DNA of 64,000 nucleotides. It comes from Scleropages formosus (Eukaryota > Chordata > Actinopteri > Osteoglossiformes > Osteoglossidae). A model generated the notes under the pieces. That model was not told where the DNA came from, did not search any database, and saw only the letters and a program-made list of their open reading frames with translations. Of the stretch, positions 47,070 to 57,199 are shown in pieces. Each line of letters opens with the position of its first letter. Positions within the stretch are counted from its first letter, which is position 1. The DNA lies in assembly GCF_900964775.1 (NCBI RefSeq), contig NC_041815.1, forward strand, positions 21,725,779 to 21,789,778, read 5' to 3'. A program made the position numbers and the translations under genes.

Positions 47070-47075
47070 AATAAA
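47070..47075 (+). terminator. Polyadenylation signal of CD3-epsilon copy 1
   Basis: AATAAA lies 295 bases after the stop codon, following a T-rich 3' UTR. It is the first canonical signal downstream. Confidence 0.65.
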
Positions 47076-47079
47076 GACA

Positions 47080-47150
47080 GTTAATTAAATGACACGTTCT
47101 AGAAAATGTTTTTCTAAATAATATTTTGGATCCCTGTCACTGCTGTAATC
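47080..47150. other. End of CD3-epsilon copy 1 3' flank
   Basis: Short AT-rich stretch between the polyadenylation signal and a SINE. Confidence 0.4.
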
Positions 47151-47366
47151 TCACACACACACACACTTTCTGAACCGCTTGTCCCATTTGGGGTTGCGGG
47201 GAACCGGAGTCTAACCCAGCAACTCAGGGCGTAAGACCGGAGGGGGAGGGGACACACCCAGGATGGAACGCCAGTCCATCGCAAGGCACCCCAAGCGGGA
47301 CTCGAACCCCAGACCCACCGGAGAGCAGGACCCGGTCCAACCCGCTGCACCACCACACCCCCCATC
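47150..47366 (-). repeat. Family A SINE downstream of CD3-epsilon copy 1
   Basis: Complete: CA run, CTTTCTGAACCGCTTGTCCC, GGAGGGGGAGGGGACACACC, CTGCACCACCACACCCCCC. Confidence 0.9.
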
Positions 47367-47369
47367 TGC

Positions 47370-48590
47370 TGTAATCTCTCACAAATATTTTTATCAGCCT
47401 ATGGTATAATTCATGTAATACTATCAGTTTAGGTTGATTTCCCATGTTAACAAGCTTAAAACAAGGATTATTAAAAGTGAATTAATAATATTTAATTATC
47501 CTGCAATATCAGAGTGATGTGGGAAAACAATGGCTCTTAATCAGTTACACATATGTTAACAAAGACAAGCAAGAAATATTAATTTTCTCCCAATTGCTAT
47601 GGAGAGGAGAAAACATTTCGAATGCGCTGCTTTCCCACTGTGAATGCCGAACATAAATAGCAAGTGCTGCAAAATTAACTGCAGTGGAACCGAAACACAT
47701 AAATATATGTGTTTCTAAATTAACATGTAGAAGCCTTCTTGAAGTTCTTTGCCAAGCGGGAAGTGACTGTAAAAGCAAGATGAAAAATAAAGTGAAATTG
47801 TCAGGTTACTTAATATTAATGTAGTATATATTACGTGAGTAACGTAATATTTCTATGAAGTCTGTAGGAAAATGTTTTGCAAATCCCAGTTTTAACACTC
47901 CAGTAAAATAAAACTATACATTGCTACAGGAATATATTTTCTTTTATATATTTCCTGAAATTAAACTTTTTAGGGCCGGCTGAAAATACACAATTCTAAT
48001 GCTTCAATGGTCATCTTCAAAACATTAAGAAATTATAGAAACTATGCTCTCTCCATATTTTTCTGTGCAGAATCTTTCAAACTTATTTTGCATGTTTAAA
48101 CAAATGGTTGCAGGCTCTAGCAATATCTAGTGTTTAAAAGCACTTGTGCTCTCCACTTGGGAGAAAGGGCAAGTGGGTAAAACAGATTTTGCATGAAACG
48201 AGCACAAATTTGCTCATATATACAACGCGTTACAAAAATGTAATATTGAAAGATTTCTATGTTAAGTCATACTTTCATACTTTATATGAGCTGATGTCTT
48301 AAAACACTAACCCTGTACAACAAACATTTCTTTTCATTCTCTTGTAATTCTTTTAAAATGGTAAAGATGGACAGCATACAGTATGCAGCCACATTTCAAC
48401 GTTCCCAGCAACAGTAAATATATTATCTAACCCTTTTAGCGCTGTTACCCTGGAAATATATTACGCCCTTGTATGTCACAGTTTCTTTCACCCTTTCACT
48501 CCAGCAGTGTAGCTTTTGCTCTTGCGTTTTCTCTTTCCTTTGTCTTCGGTGAAGGTCTGGTAGGCACCTCACTGGTGACCTTTCCACACA
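47370..48590. other. AT-rich spacer between CD3 copies
   Basis: No gene or repeat family recognised. Confidence 0.45.
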
Positions 48591-48682
48591 GGCTGTACTT
48601 GACACCCCTCTTGTCCTTTTTCGGGGGCAGTGGAACAGCAGAAGGCTGTGATCAGCCATCGAGCCCAGCCCCTGGGTGCCAC

Positions 48683-48697
48683 AGCTTCCTGTCCTGG
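48683..48697 (+). promoter_or_regulatory. ETS-type motif before the orphan CD3 exon
   Basis: The motif AGCTTCCTGTCCTGG is identical to the one upstream of copy 1. Neighbouring bases (purine-rich GAGA...AAGAAAAAGG) are also alignable, so the duplicated unit included the promoter. Confidence 0.5.
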
Positions 48698-48941
48698 CCC
48701 GGAGACACAGAGACACAGACTGAGGCTGAGAGACGAAGAAAAAGGAGCTCGAAGCAGAGGGGGGCATGTGGAGAAGGGCATGAAACTCGTCTTTCGAAAC
48801 CCGAATTTTGTTTCAGATTTTTTTTTCAGACCCTCTTCTTCCAGACTCCAGTTCTGGCGCGGGTTAGAGCCACTTTGGTGGTATTTGGTGTCAATTAGAG
48901 CAAAACCTCGTATGACGAAGAGTCAATATACAAGTGTACAG

Positions 48942-48996
48942 ATGAAGAGAGTGCTGCTCTTCCTTTCCCTCCCTCCGGCAATCGTGTCGGACCAAG
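48942..48996 (+). pseudogene. Orphan CD3-epsilon-like first exon (signal peptide), relic of a third copy
   Basis: ATG opens MKRVLLFLSLPPAIVSDQ and ends phase 1 at a GTGAGG donor. The exon is 55 nt, exactly as in both complete CD3-epsilon copies (MRRALFFFSISLTVMACK and MERLLIFFSLCLAVMADS). Upstream sequence shares the copy 1 promoter. No convincing Ig, CxxC, transmembrane or ITAM exons follow before copy 2 at 53681; only a doubtful Ig-like relic lies at 49664-49860. It is either a decayed third gene or an alternative first exon that could splice into copy 2 exon 2 at 54385, since the phase is compatible. Confidence 0.7.
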
Positions 48997-49129
48997 GTGA
49001 GGAAAATCGTTTTTTGTTCTCATCTGGTTATCATGCGTTTTAATATTTTGTTTAGGACAATTTAATGGATATTCTGAAAATAAAATTAAAGCAATCCTTA
49101 ATTTTTAATTATATTTGTCTAATTTTTAC

Positions 49130-49320
49130 ATGTTTATTTTATAGAACATATAGTTTATATAATATATAAACAGTTTTATATAGAATATATATATACATAT
49201 ATAATATATATAATATATAATCAGTTTTATAACTGATTTGTATGTATATATATAATATATGTAATATATAATCAGTTTTATAACTGATTTGTATGGACTT
49301 GTTGGACATTTAAGCATGAG
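49130..49320. repeat. TATA-rich tandem stretch after the orphan CD3 exon
   Basis: ATATAATATATAATCAGTTT occurs twice with TATAACTGATTTGTATG, a tandem unit of about 65 bases; the flanking bases are AT microsatellite. Confidence 0.7.
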
Positions 49321-49892
49321 ATTCTTAGTTTTTAGTTTAGTTTTTCAGCATGTATCGTTTTTTTTGTTTGAAGTGAACAGTTTGCTGTATCTTTTCATGC
49401 TCACAGCCTGTGTCTGAATACGCAGAACTACAGTCTCACTCCAATACAATAACCATATACAAAAGTATTGCTTTTAATGTTGTTGTTAAGAACAAATTCA
49501 GTCTTTTATATACATATTTTAATTAGAATGTTTGACTTTAAATTGTGTGTGTGATCTGTGTGTATTTGTACTGCGCTTATCAACTCAAAAACTTTAAAAA
49601 TTTTACAGTAATGTTCAAAATATACGGTAATTGATAAGGTTTGTGATACATCTCATGTGAAAACCTTAATTTAAATGTTTCCATGTTCTTATCACCAAAG
49701 TTGAAATGTTCTGGTTAACAAATATTGCACCAACAAGGACCGGAAACCAAATTCACACAATGGGGTCTGAAATGAAAGACAAAACTGTTTGACTATAATT
49801 TGCACGGATGAGAAAAGCCTGCATCGCTGTGTGCACACAACAAAAATCCAGTTCTACACACAAAAAATCATAGAAAAAAAATCACATTTTTG

Positions 49893-50110
49893 AGAACACG
49901 GTGGTGCAGCGGGTTTGGCCGGGTCCTGCTCTCTGGCGGGTCTGGGGTTCGAGTCCCGCTTGGGGTGCCTTGCGACGGACTGGCGTCCCGTCCTGGGTGT
50001 GTCCCCTCCCCCTCCGGCCTTGCGCCCTGTGTTGCCGGGTTAGGCTCCGGTTCACCGCGACCCCGCTCGGAACAAGCGGTTTCAGTCAGTGTGTGTGTGT
50101 GTGTGTGAGA
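49893..50110 (+). repeat. Family A SINE, best copy
   Basis: GTGGTGCAGCGGGTTTGGCC, GGGGTTCGAGTCCCGCTTGG, GACGGACTGGCGTCCCGTCC, ACAAGCGGTTTCAGTCAGTG, (TG)n. Confidence 0.9.
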
Positions 50111-50624
50111 ACACACAACTGAATATGTCACATAGTATTAAAGGCAGTTTAGCGGAATGCAATGAGATTCATTTACATTCATATTTTATCATTCAGCAGA
50201 ACCTTTCCTCCAAAGTGACTCACAGCTCAGAGGACAAATTCCAGTGGTTGTGTAATGGTTGCTGGTGGTCTCTCCCAGCCTCTGTCCATTTGGTTGCCCA
50301 CCCTGAACAACATGTCCCCACTGCACCATGACCGTGACCACAGGTAACTGTTTGTCTATCCCTCTACTCATGTTTTCCATTTCAAAGGCTTGCTATACAG
50401 TATATATTGTTTGTATATGGGTTTTGTAATGTATTTCATACAGTTTGTATAACAAATATTGTGACACATTTTGTTGCATATGATTTAGTGTATGATTTCA
50501 ACTGTGTAAAATCATAACTGTAATGATTTTTATTATTATACAATATATGTGTCATTGTAGGAGTAGCAGTAGCTGTCCTGGGATTATGTCTTGTGTCTGT
50601 AGTCATAACTGTTTCAGAATTGTA

Positions 50625-50815
50625 ATACATTTATTCATTTAACTGAGGCTTTTCTGCAAAGCAACTTACAATTATTTATTTATTCATATAGCTGGGTAAT
50701 TTTACTAGAGCAATTTAGGGTAAGTACCTTGCTCAAGGGTATTACAGCCAGAGATGAGATTCAAACCTGTGACCTTTGGGTCCAAAGGCAGAAGTTCTAA
50801 CCACTATGCTGTAAA
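50625..50815 (-). repeat. Family B SINE, minus orientation
   Basis: TTATTCATTTAACTGAGGCT, CTGGGTAATTTTACTAGAGC, GTACCTTGCTCAAGGGTATT, GAGATTCAAACCTGTGACC. Nearly complete. A tail-like fragment also lies at 50165-50225. Confidence 0.8.
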
Positions 50816-50819
50816 ATGA

Positions 50820-52070
50820 ATATTAAATTTTAAAATTAATATTTACTTAGTGATGGTTGTAGTCTTCAGTAATTTCCATTTCGGTGTCTACTGTAGTACT
50901 ATTAAGTAAGGTAAGAATACCGTACTGTATGGATGGGGAGTAAATATTGGACGCTTTGGATAAAGACATCCGATGAATAACAATAAGAAGAAAGAGCAGT
51001 GATGATCTCAACTTGTTAACTTATTGGGGGCAGAAAAACTGAGATCTGAATGTAGTAGGTCAGGAAGTGGTCTGAGAGAAAAGGTCACATGGTGTACACA
51101 GTGTATTATATTTGGTTTTTTCTTAATTTTCCTGGCTTTCTCATCCATCAGGGCTGCATTGGTGTGACACAAATGAAAACCACTGACCGGGGCTGCAGTT
51201 TGTGGGGTGAACACAGGCCCTTAACAGCGTGACCTGACGGGTTGAGTTTGTGCACTTCTGATGGGTGTTGGAACCTCGTTCCACCATGGGGGGGCAACTG
51301 TGCGAAACGTAACCGAGCCGAGTCCTGTCGGGTGATCCAACCTGTAGGTCTCCTCTCGCCAGTATATTCAATCAGATATTGACGGCGATCCCCCACGCTT
51401 GACATGATTTCTTTGTGGTGTCCTGTGTCATAATTGTTGTAATCGTTATGGGTAGCTTAGGGTAAGTAGAACCAATGTGGCCTTGTCATTGCTAGTGCAA
51501 CCTGGACAGCTGGTGACAATGACATTGCTGTCATGCTTAAAAATTGCACTCTGCAATTATGTTCATTTATGCTGCTTCTAAGATTTACTTTAAAAAAGGG
51601 AGGCATGGTGAAATAACTTAAATCAAATATTTTTTAGTTAATATAAGATACACACATATAACTATATCAGTGACACGTGTGGCATTACGAAACACACCGG
51701 CTCTTTGCCTCTCAAGCAGAACTGAGAAAAGCAGTATTTTCTGTCACCGAGTCATAATCAGAAAATTTAAAGGTAACTTAAAGGGGCTGAAAAACTAAAT
51801 TCCTTGTCTGCAAAAAGTTAATTGTGGGGCGAGGCTCACCGATTCATACCATAAACATGTGCAGTGTTCCTCATGTTGATCAGCAAGAAAATACAGATCA
51901 TGCTGACTTCACTATAGGCAGATACTTAACAAAATAGATAAGTGAAGAAAGCATTATCAATATATATATATTAATAATAAATAAATAAAGAAAAGCTTGT
52001 ATCTGCAAATATCCGTAAGCTGACTGACTATATACTTTGTTATTGCTTTCAGTATGATGTACCCTCTTTT
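50820..52070. other. Spacer between the orphan CD3 exon and copy 2
   Basis: No gene recognised. Short AT repeats at 51960-51990. Confidence 0.4.
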
Positions 52071-52074
52071 AAAT

Positions 52075-52770
52075 TATTCATTTACATTTATTTATTCAGC
52101 AGACGCTTTTCTCCAAAGCAACGTACAACAGTGCGAACAAAAGTGCATTCCACCATCAGATAAAGAGTTATAGAAGCAGACATGTGATTCTTGAAGTACA
52201 GGTAGCTTGCCCAGTACCACCACTTTTGCTGGTACGTGTCACATGAGCAGGTGCATATGGAACTGACGGGAAATACAAAAGTGCTCGTGACGTATGGCGA
52301 GTTTCTGAAGCAGTTAGGAGATCTGGAGAGAAGTGGGACTGAAAGAGGGCTGTTTTGATGGTCTTCTTGAATGTTGAAAGAGAGATGGCAGCTGTGAAGG
52401 ACAGAGGGAGCTCACTGCACGATATCAGAGCTGAGACCCTACGGACTTTCGATTTTAGACCTGTTATGAGTGGGTTAAACAAATGGCCCAAGATAGCTGA
52501 GCATCGAGGTTTTACTGGGGCGTAGAGAGTGATCAGGCCCGATGGGTGTCCTGGCGCAGATCTTTCAACCATGGTGTAGGCCATGTAGGGAACTCTTCAG
52601 CAGGTCAAACACAACTCAACAAACACGGTGGCATTCTGGATCATCTGGAGAGGTTTGATGGAGGAGGCTGGGAGGCCACACAGGAGGGAGCCACAGACCT
52701 CCAGGCAGGATGTCACCACGGCCTGAACAAGGAGCTGCGTACAGTGCGTTCTGAAATGTGTGTGGTAACT
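52075..52770 (-). mobile_element. L2-clade LINE 3' fragment, minus orientation
   Basis: Reverse-strand peptides LCGLPASSIKPLQMIQNA and ISLSTFKKTIKTALFQSHF match the LINE thumb and C-terminus. The 3' tail is CAGACGCTTTTCTCCAAAGC at 52100-52119. Frame breaks present; inactive. Confidence 0.8.
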
Positions 52771-53469
52771 CCTGCAGTATGTGTATTTATTGCATATAAC
52801 ACCACATGGGCCTTTCACACGGCGATGACAGGATGTCACATTTTTGCAGCATGGTCTTGACTTTTGAAACACTTTTATCTGTTTCAGCTGAGATTCTGCT
52901 TGGAGATGCTAGATTCCCACTACGCTGGTCTACGCAGCGACACCACTCCTGTGACCCGAGGCCTTTTCTTCGGCACAGATCACCTGCATGCGAGTTCTGC
53001 TTGAAACTCCGCTCCCTGCTTTATGCGTAGTTATTCATGTTGCGAGTAAATTCATGCAGCCGTGAAAGTACTTTGAAAGGCCACAGGGGGGAATGTGCGG
53101 GCTGTCGAACCTTGAACGGCACTCAGTTGTGAGATCCATCCCCCACAATCAGTGTGAATTTAACTTTTGGTTAGGCTGAGATATATTCATATCGGTAAGG
53201 TTTTGTGTGATAAAATATGTAAAACCCAAAAATTTTAGAGTGAGTGACTGCTGTCTGCTACTCTGCGTGTCCATGTCTCCATTATTTAAATGACATAGAT
53301 GTTTCTGTGTTCAGCGTGCGTCTTGACTTGTTTACGAGAGTCCCATTGGGATGACTGTAACCTCCCCAAACACTCTAATAGGAAAATTCACGTTATCTTT
53401 TCTTCAGGGACTCGTAGGCGATGGAACAGCTGGAACGTCTGATCGTGCTCAGAGCACACCCCTTCCCTC

Positions 53470-53490
53470 ACTGCCGCTTCCTCCCCGAGA
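53470..53490 (+). promoter_or_regulatory. ETS-like motif upstream of CD3-epsilon copy 2
   Basis: GCTTCCTCC lies about 205 bases before the start codon and is followed by a purine-rich GAGAAGAGGG stretch, matching the layout at the other two CD3 first exons. It is less well conserved than those two. Confidence 0.35.
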
Positions 53491-53680
53491 AGAGGGCGCA
53501 GAGCAAGAGACAAAGACAGCGTAACACACACTTCAGAGGCTGCAGACTTAAAGGGTCGCCAGATTCACCTCTAAAATCCTGACTTTCTGTGGTTCCCTTC
53601 CTGAGCGCTGCTGAGCTCTGATCCAGGCTGGTGGCACTAAGGGTCCAACAGATTAACACCAGTTTGAAGCAAGAGGAGAA

Positions 53681-56600
53681 ATGGAGAGGCTGCTGATCTT
53701 CTTCTCTCTCTGCCTCGCTGTCATGGCGGACAGTGGTGAGGAAATTATTTTATAGAAAGAAGACATTTTTTTTTTGTTACTCCTTACTGTGCCTATGTAA
53801 CTATGGTAATACTTTTTAAAACATCTAATCGAGTCAAGGCTGTTGTACCATCACATCCTATTTGTATACTTTCCATAGTTTTTCTCCGATAGGGTCCAGA
53901 ACACTGTGACCCTGCATACAATAAGCAGTGGGTGAAAATAAGTGAATGGATTTATAAAGGGTTATTTCATGAATAGTTTCTTCTTGACTAATTTTACAAC
54001 TGTTTGTGTGGTAAGAAGGTTTTGGTGTATAAGTAATACTTTTCAGAGGTTATATGTGTATGTACGTATATATGTACATAGATGTATGGTATGTATGGTC
54101 ATAGATATGAATAAAATATATTATTCCATGCTTTTACGATTTCTCAACAACGCAGTGAGAACCGATACCAGCCTTAAAAAGTATCAGATATTTTGTAAAT
54201 GTTATTTCAGCCATAAAACATATCTCAGTCCTTTATGTTTCTGTGTTATATATTCATGATTTATCACTTAAAAACATTTCAAGACTAAAGCATCAGAAAA
54301 ATAAATCAGATTAAGTTTATTAAAGATGATGTGTTCAGCCCAAAAAGTGTGAAGCAATAATGTTTTATTACTTTATCTTTGCAGGGGATGTAACCTTCAA
54401 CCTACAGACACTTACTTTGACATGTCCAAAAGAAGCTAAAAGCCTTAAACATAAAGATGTAGAGATCAAAGATGCTGACATAAACCCATATGTTGTTACC
54501 TACACTGAAGAGAAGCAAGGGCTGTATGAATGTTCTTATGAAGAAGATGAAGCCACACAGATATACTATTTTTATGTGAAGGGAAAGGGTGAGTACAATT
54601 TTGTTATTATGTTGAGATGTATTCAACATGCCTTGTTCTTGGAACCAAAGAAGGAATTTATTTTCACTTGTTTTATGGAACAAGACCCCTTATAATTCAA
54701 CAATGCAATAAATTCACAATAATGAAAGACAGAAGACGTTTGTTTTATCATTCTGTTCCCTGCTCATGATTTCCTGCAATCTTCTCCTTTCCCTTAAACT
54801 TGTTTGGGAACTCATGACCCTACCACCACCACCCTGCCCTGCATCCACATTCACACCAATCAGTGGGTGACAATCTCTATGAGCTGGATGGGTTTCTTGT
54901 GGCCGGGATCATAGTGGGAGACCTGTTGGTGACCGCGGGGATTGTCATCATCATTTACCTCTGGGCCCAGAAGAAATCTGCAGCAGCAGCAAGAGTCTGT
55001 AAGTCTTATTCTGGCAGGTGTAACTGAGTGTGGCCTACACACAGTCACACGCATGTATGCACTATGTGTCCAACACTGACAGACACTCTGATGCATACTG
55101 TGTTATGCTGTTTTAATGTTTCCGTACAACTCAGATAATACAGCACATGCCTTTACCTTCAGTAAAGTGTTGACTCTGTTGATTTTGATAAAAAAAAAAA
55201 AACGGGAGTAAATATTATAGCTGTAGCTTGTGTCAGTATCTTGAAATGGAATGAAGCCGTTTCAAATCAACATGGTGGCACCCCATTAACGGTCACCGGC
55301 CTTGGTGTCTTTCAGCTGCAGGACGCTCGGCGCCTCCCCGCTCTGCCCCCCGTGGCCCTGCAGTGCCCAACCGGGACTACGAGGTACACACATCTGCACA
55401 CCTCTCAATCCATCTGTTCTTCTCAATGCCAAATGGATACTGTTGTCATTTACACGTGAAGCCACAATCAGCTCTTACTGCTGAAGGCATTCTTCCCAGT
55501 GCTGATCCGGTTGTCCATGTTTATGAGGTGGAGGGACTAGCCAAACAGTTTATTAAAATCATTTTACTACAGCATTGCTTTCATAAATATTAAAGGCCAG
55601 ATTCATTTTTCCCCTTTCCACTTATTAGTTACACCAAAAAGCTTTAAATGACTGTTTCTGATGTTCTATCTATAACATACCATAAAATTCTGAAAATGTA
55701 GTTCCCATAATTTAATATTTGAATTTTTAAGATGGATAATCAGAAAAGAAATTCATGATGTTCTAACAGACATTTATGATTTTCTCATTGTTATGATCAT
55801 TATTATCTGGAATTATATGATTCAGTGAATTGTTACTTTGTTTGCAATAACTTTAATTTTTTTATAAAGAAGGACATTCACAGACCCACTCACTCATCAC
55901 TGACAGCTGCTTGTCCTAATGGAGGGTTATGACAGTCTAGAGCCTAGTCCAGAAGCACAAGGTCCTATGCAAGACGGGGTACACCTTGAACAGGATGCCG
56001 GTCCATTGCAGGATAAACAAGGAAGACAAAATAGTTGTTTTGCAGCTTATGAAAAGAAAAATGAAGAAGCCCTGTAATAGGCAAATGTCCTGTCCAGGTT
56101 GACCCAGCCTCATACCTTATGCTATAGACACATGAAGCCAGAAAAGGGTAACAAATTAAACATGCTTTACGGTAATCTGTATAATTTTAATTTTAAATGC
56201 AAGAAATTTTGATTTAAAAAACAATGTTGTTTTTAAAGCTATGTTTTAATTTTAATATTCTTAATTTACCAGTTGTTTTTTTTTTTCTTAAATGAAAGCA
56301 TCGCTTTTGGTAACATTTTTTCAAAGAACAATATCTCATATCCTATGAAAAATAAAATCTAAGTAGAAAAAAGGTTTAGAATTACTCTTTGATCGGTGTG
56401 TAGGAATCTCTTCTCTCATCCACTCACACAGGCATTAGAGAAAACACACAAGCACCAATTCCACGTGTTGTACAGTAAACCTATAGTACAGTACGTGTTT
56501 GGAGTATGGGCGGAAACCATCTAGTAACTTGAGGAATCAATAGCATGGTAAAACATGGATGGGTTCCAATAAACCAAGTTGTTTTAATTCACTCAGTTTT

Positions 56601-56876
56601 ACTGCAAGTCAACAAATGAAAGGCAGCAACAAATGCTCAGTGGCTGGCTGGACTGTGGAATCATGGGGTCAAGGTGCCTTGGTGACTGTTTCACAGTCTT
56701 GCTCCTCAGCAAGTACATCACTGAATGCAAATGTAAAAAATGAGGGCTTTCAGTCACTGGCCTGTGTTTTTTTGAAGAATTTCAAAATATTCTGTTTCCT
56801 TTCGTTCCAGCCTCTGAACCTCAGAACCAGAGACAATGCCACGTATGCTGTTGCTGGGGTGAACAGAACTGGCTAG
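53681..56876 (+). CDS. cd3e: T-cell receptor CD3-epsilon chain, copy 2 (CxxC lost)
   Basis: Five exons: 53681-53735, 54385-54588, 54864-54998, 55316-55383 and 56811-56876, phase-consistent, 175 residues. The signal peptide is ERLLIFFSLCLAVMADS. The Ig-like domain runs from Cys32 (LTLTCPKEAKS) to Cys68 (GLYECSYEED) with YYFYVKGKG. The stalk reads VGDNLYELDG, where a CD3-epsilon normally has C-x-x-C. The transmembrane helix (about 97-121) carries Asp106 in GIIVGDLLVTAG. The tail is proline-rich (APPRSAPRGPAVPNRDYE), like the human PPPVPNPDYE, then the ITAM-like YEPLNLRTRDNATYAVAG (Tyr153, Tyr166). The proline motif before the first ITAM Tyr supports epsilon over gamma/delta. Role: assembly and signalling subunit of the TCR/CD3 complex at the T-cell surface. 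The 5' flank is homologous to that of copy 1. Confidence 0.88.
53880..53945 (+). repeat. Family C tail fragment in CD3-epsilon copy 2 intron 1
   Basis: GATAGGGTCCAGAACACTG, TGACCCTGCATACAATAAGC. Confidence 0.45.
55885..56030 (-). repeat. Family C tail fragment in CD3-epsilon copy 2 intron 4
   Basis: GACAGCTGCTTGTCCTAATG, GACAGTCTAGAGCCTAGTCC, GATGCCGGTCCATTGCAGG. Confidence 0.55.
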
Positions 56877-57182
56877 TCCAGCCAATTCCAGATATTCCAG
56901 TCTCAGGTCTCTACGCAGCCCTGGTGTGGGGTGATGTTGTCATTCGCCATCCTTCAACTTGACTGACCCAACACCTCATCCAGCAGAACTGGGAAAGAAT
57001 AAGTCAGTGGTTCTCTGTTGACTACATTAAGCCCATCTAACATCAACATTTCTTATAAACTTATATACTGAAGTTTGCAATACTTTTGTTAATTTTTGCA
57101 TTTTTTTCATTTTAATGCTATCAATTTGCTGTTAAAATCATCTTCAGGTAATGTCCTAAACGTTAGCATATTTGAGTACTAA

Positions 57183-57188
57183 ATTAAA
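57183..57188 (+). terminator. Candidate polyadenylation signal of CD3-epsilon copy 2
   Basis: ATTAAA lies about 306 bases after the stop codon. No AATAAA was seen closer. Confidence 0.35.
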
Positions 57189-57199
57189 TATCATTGGGA

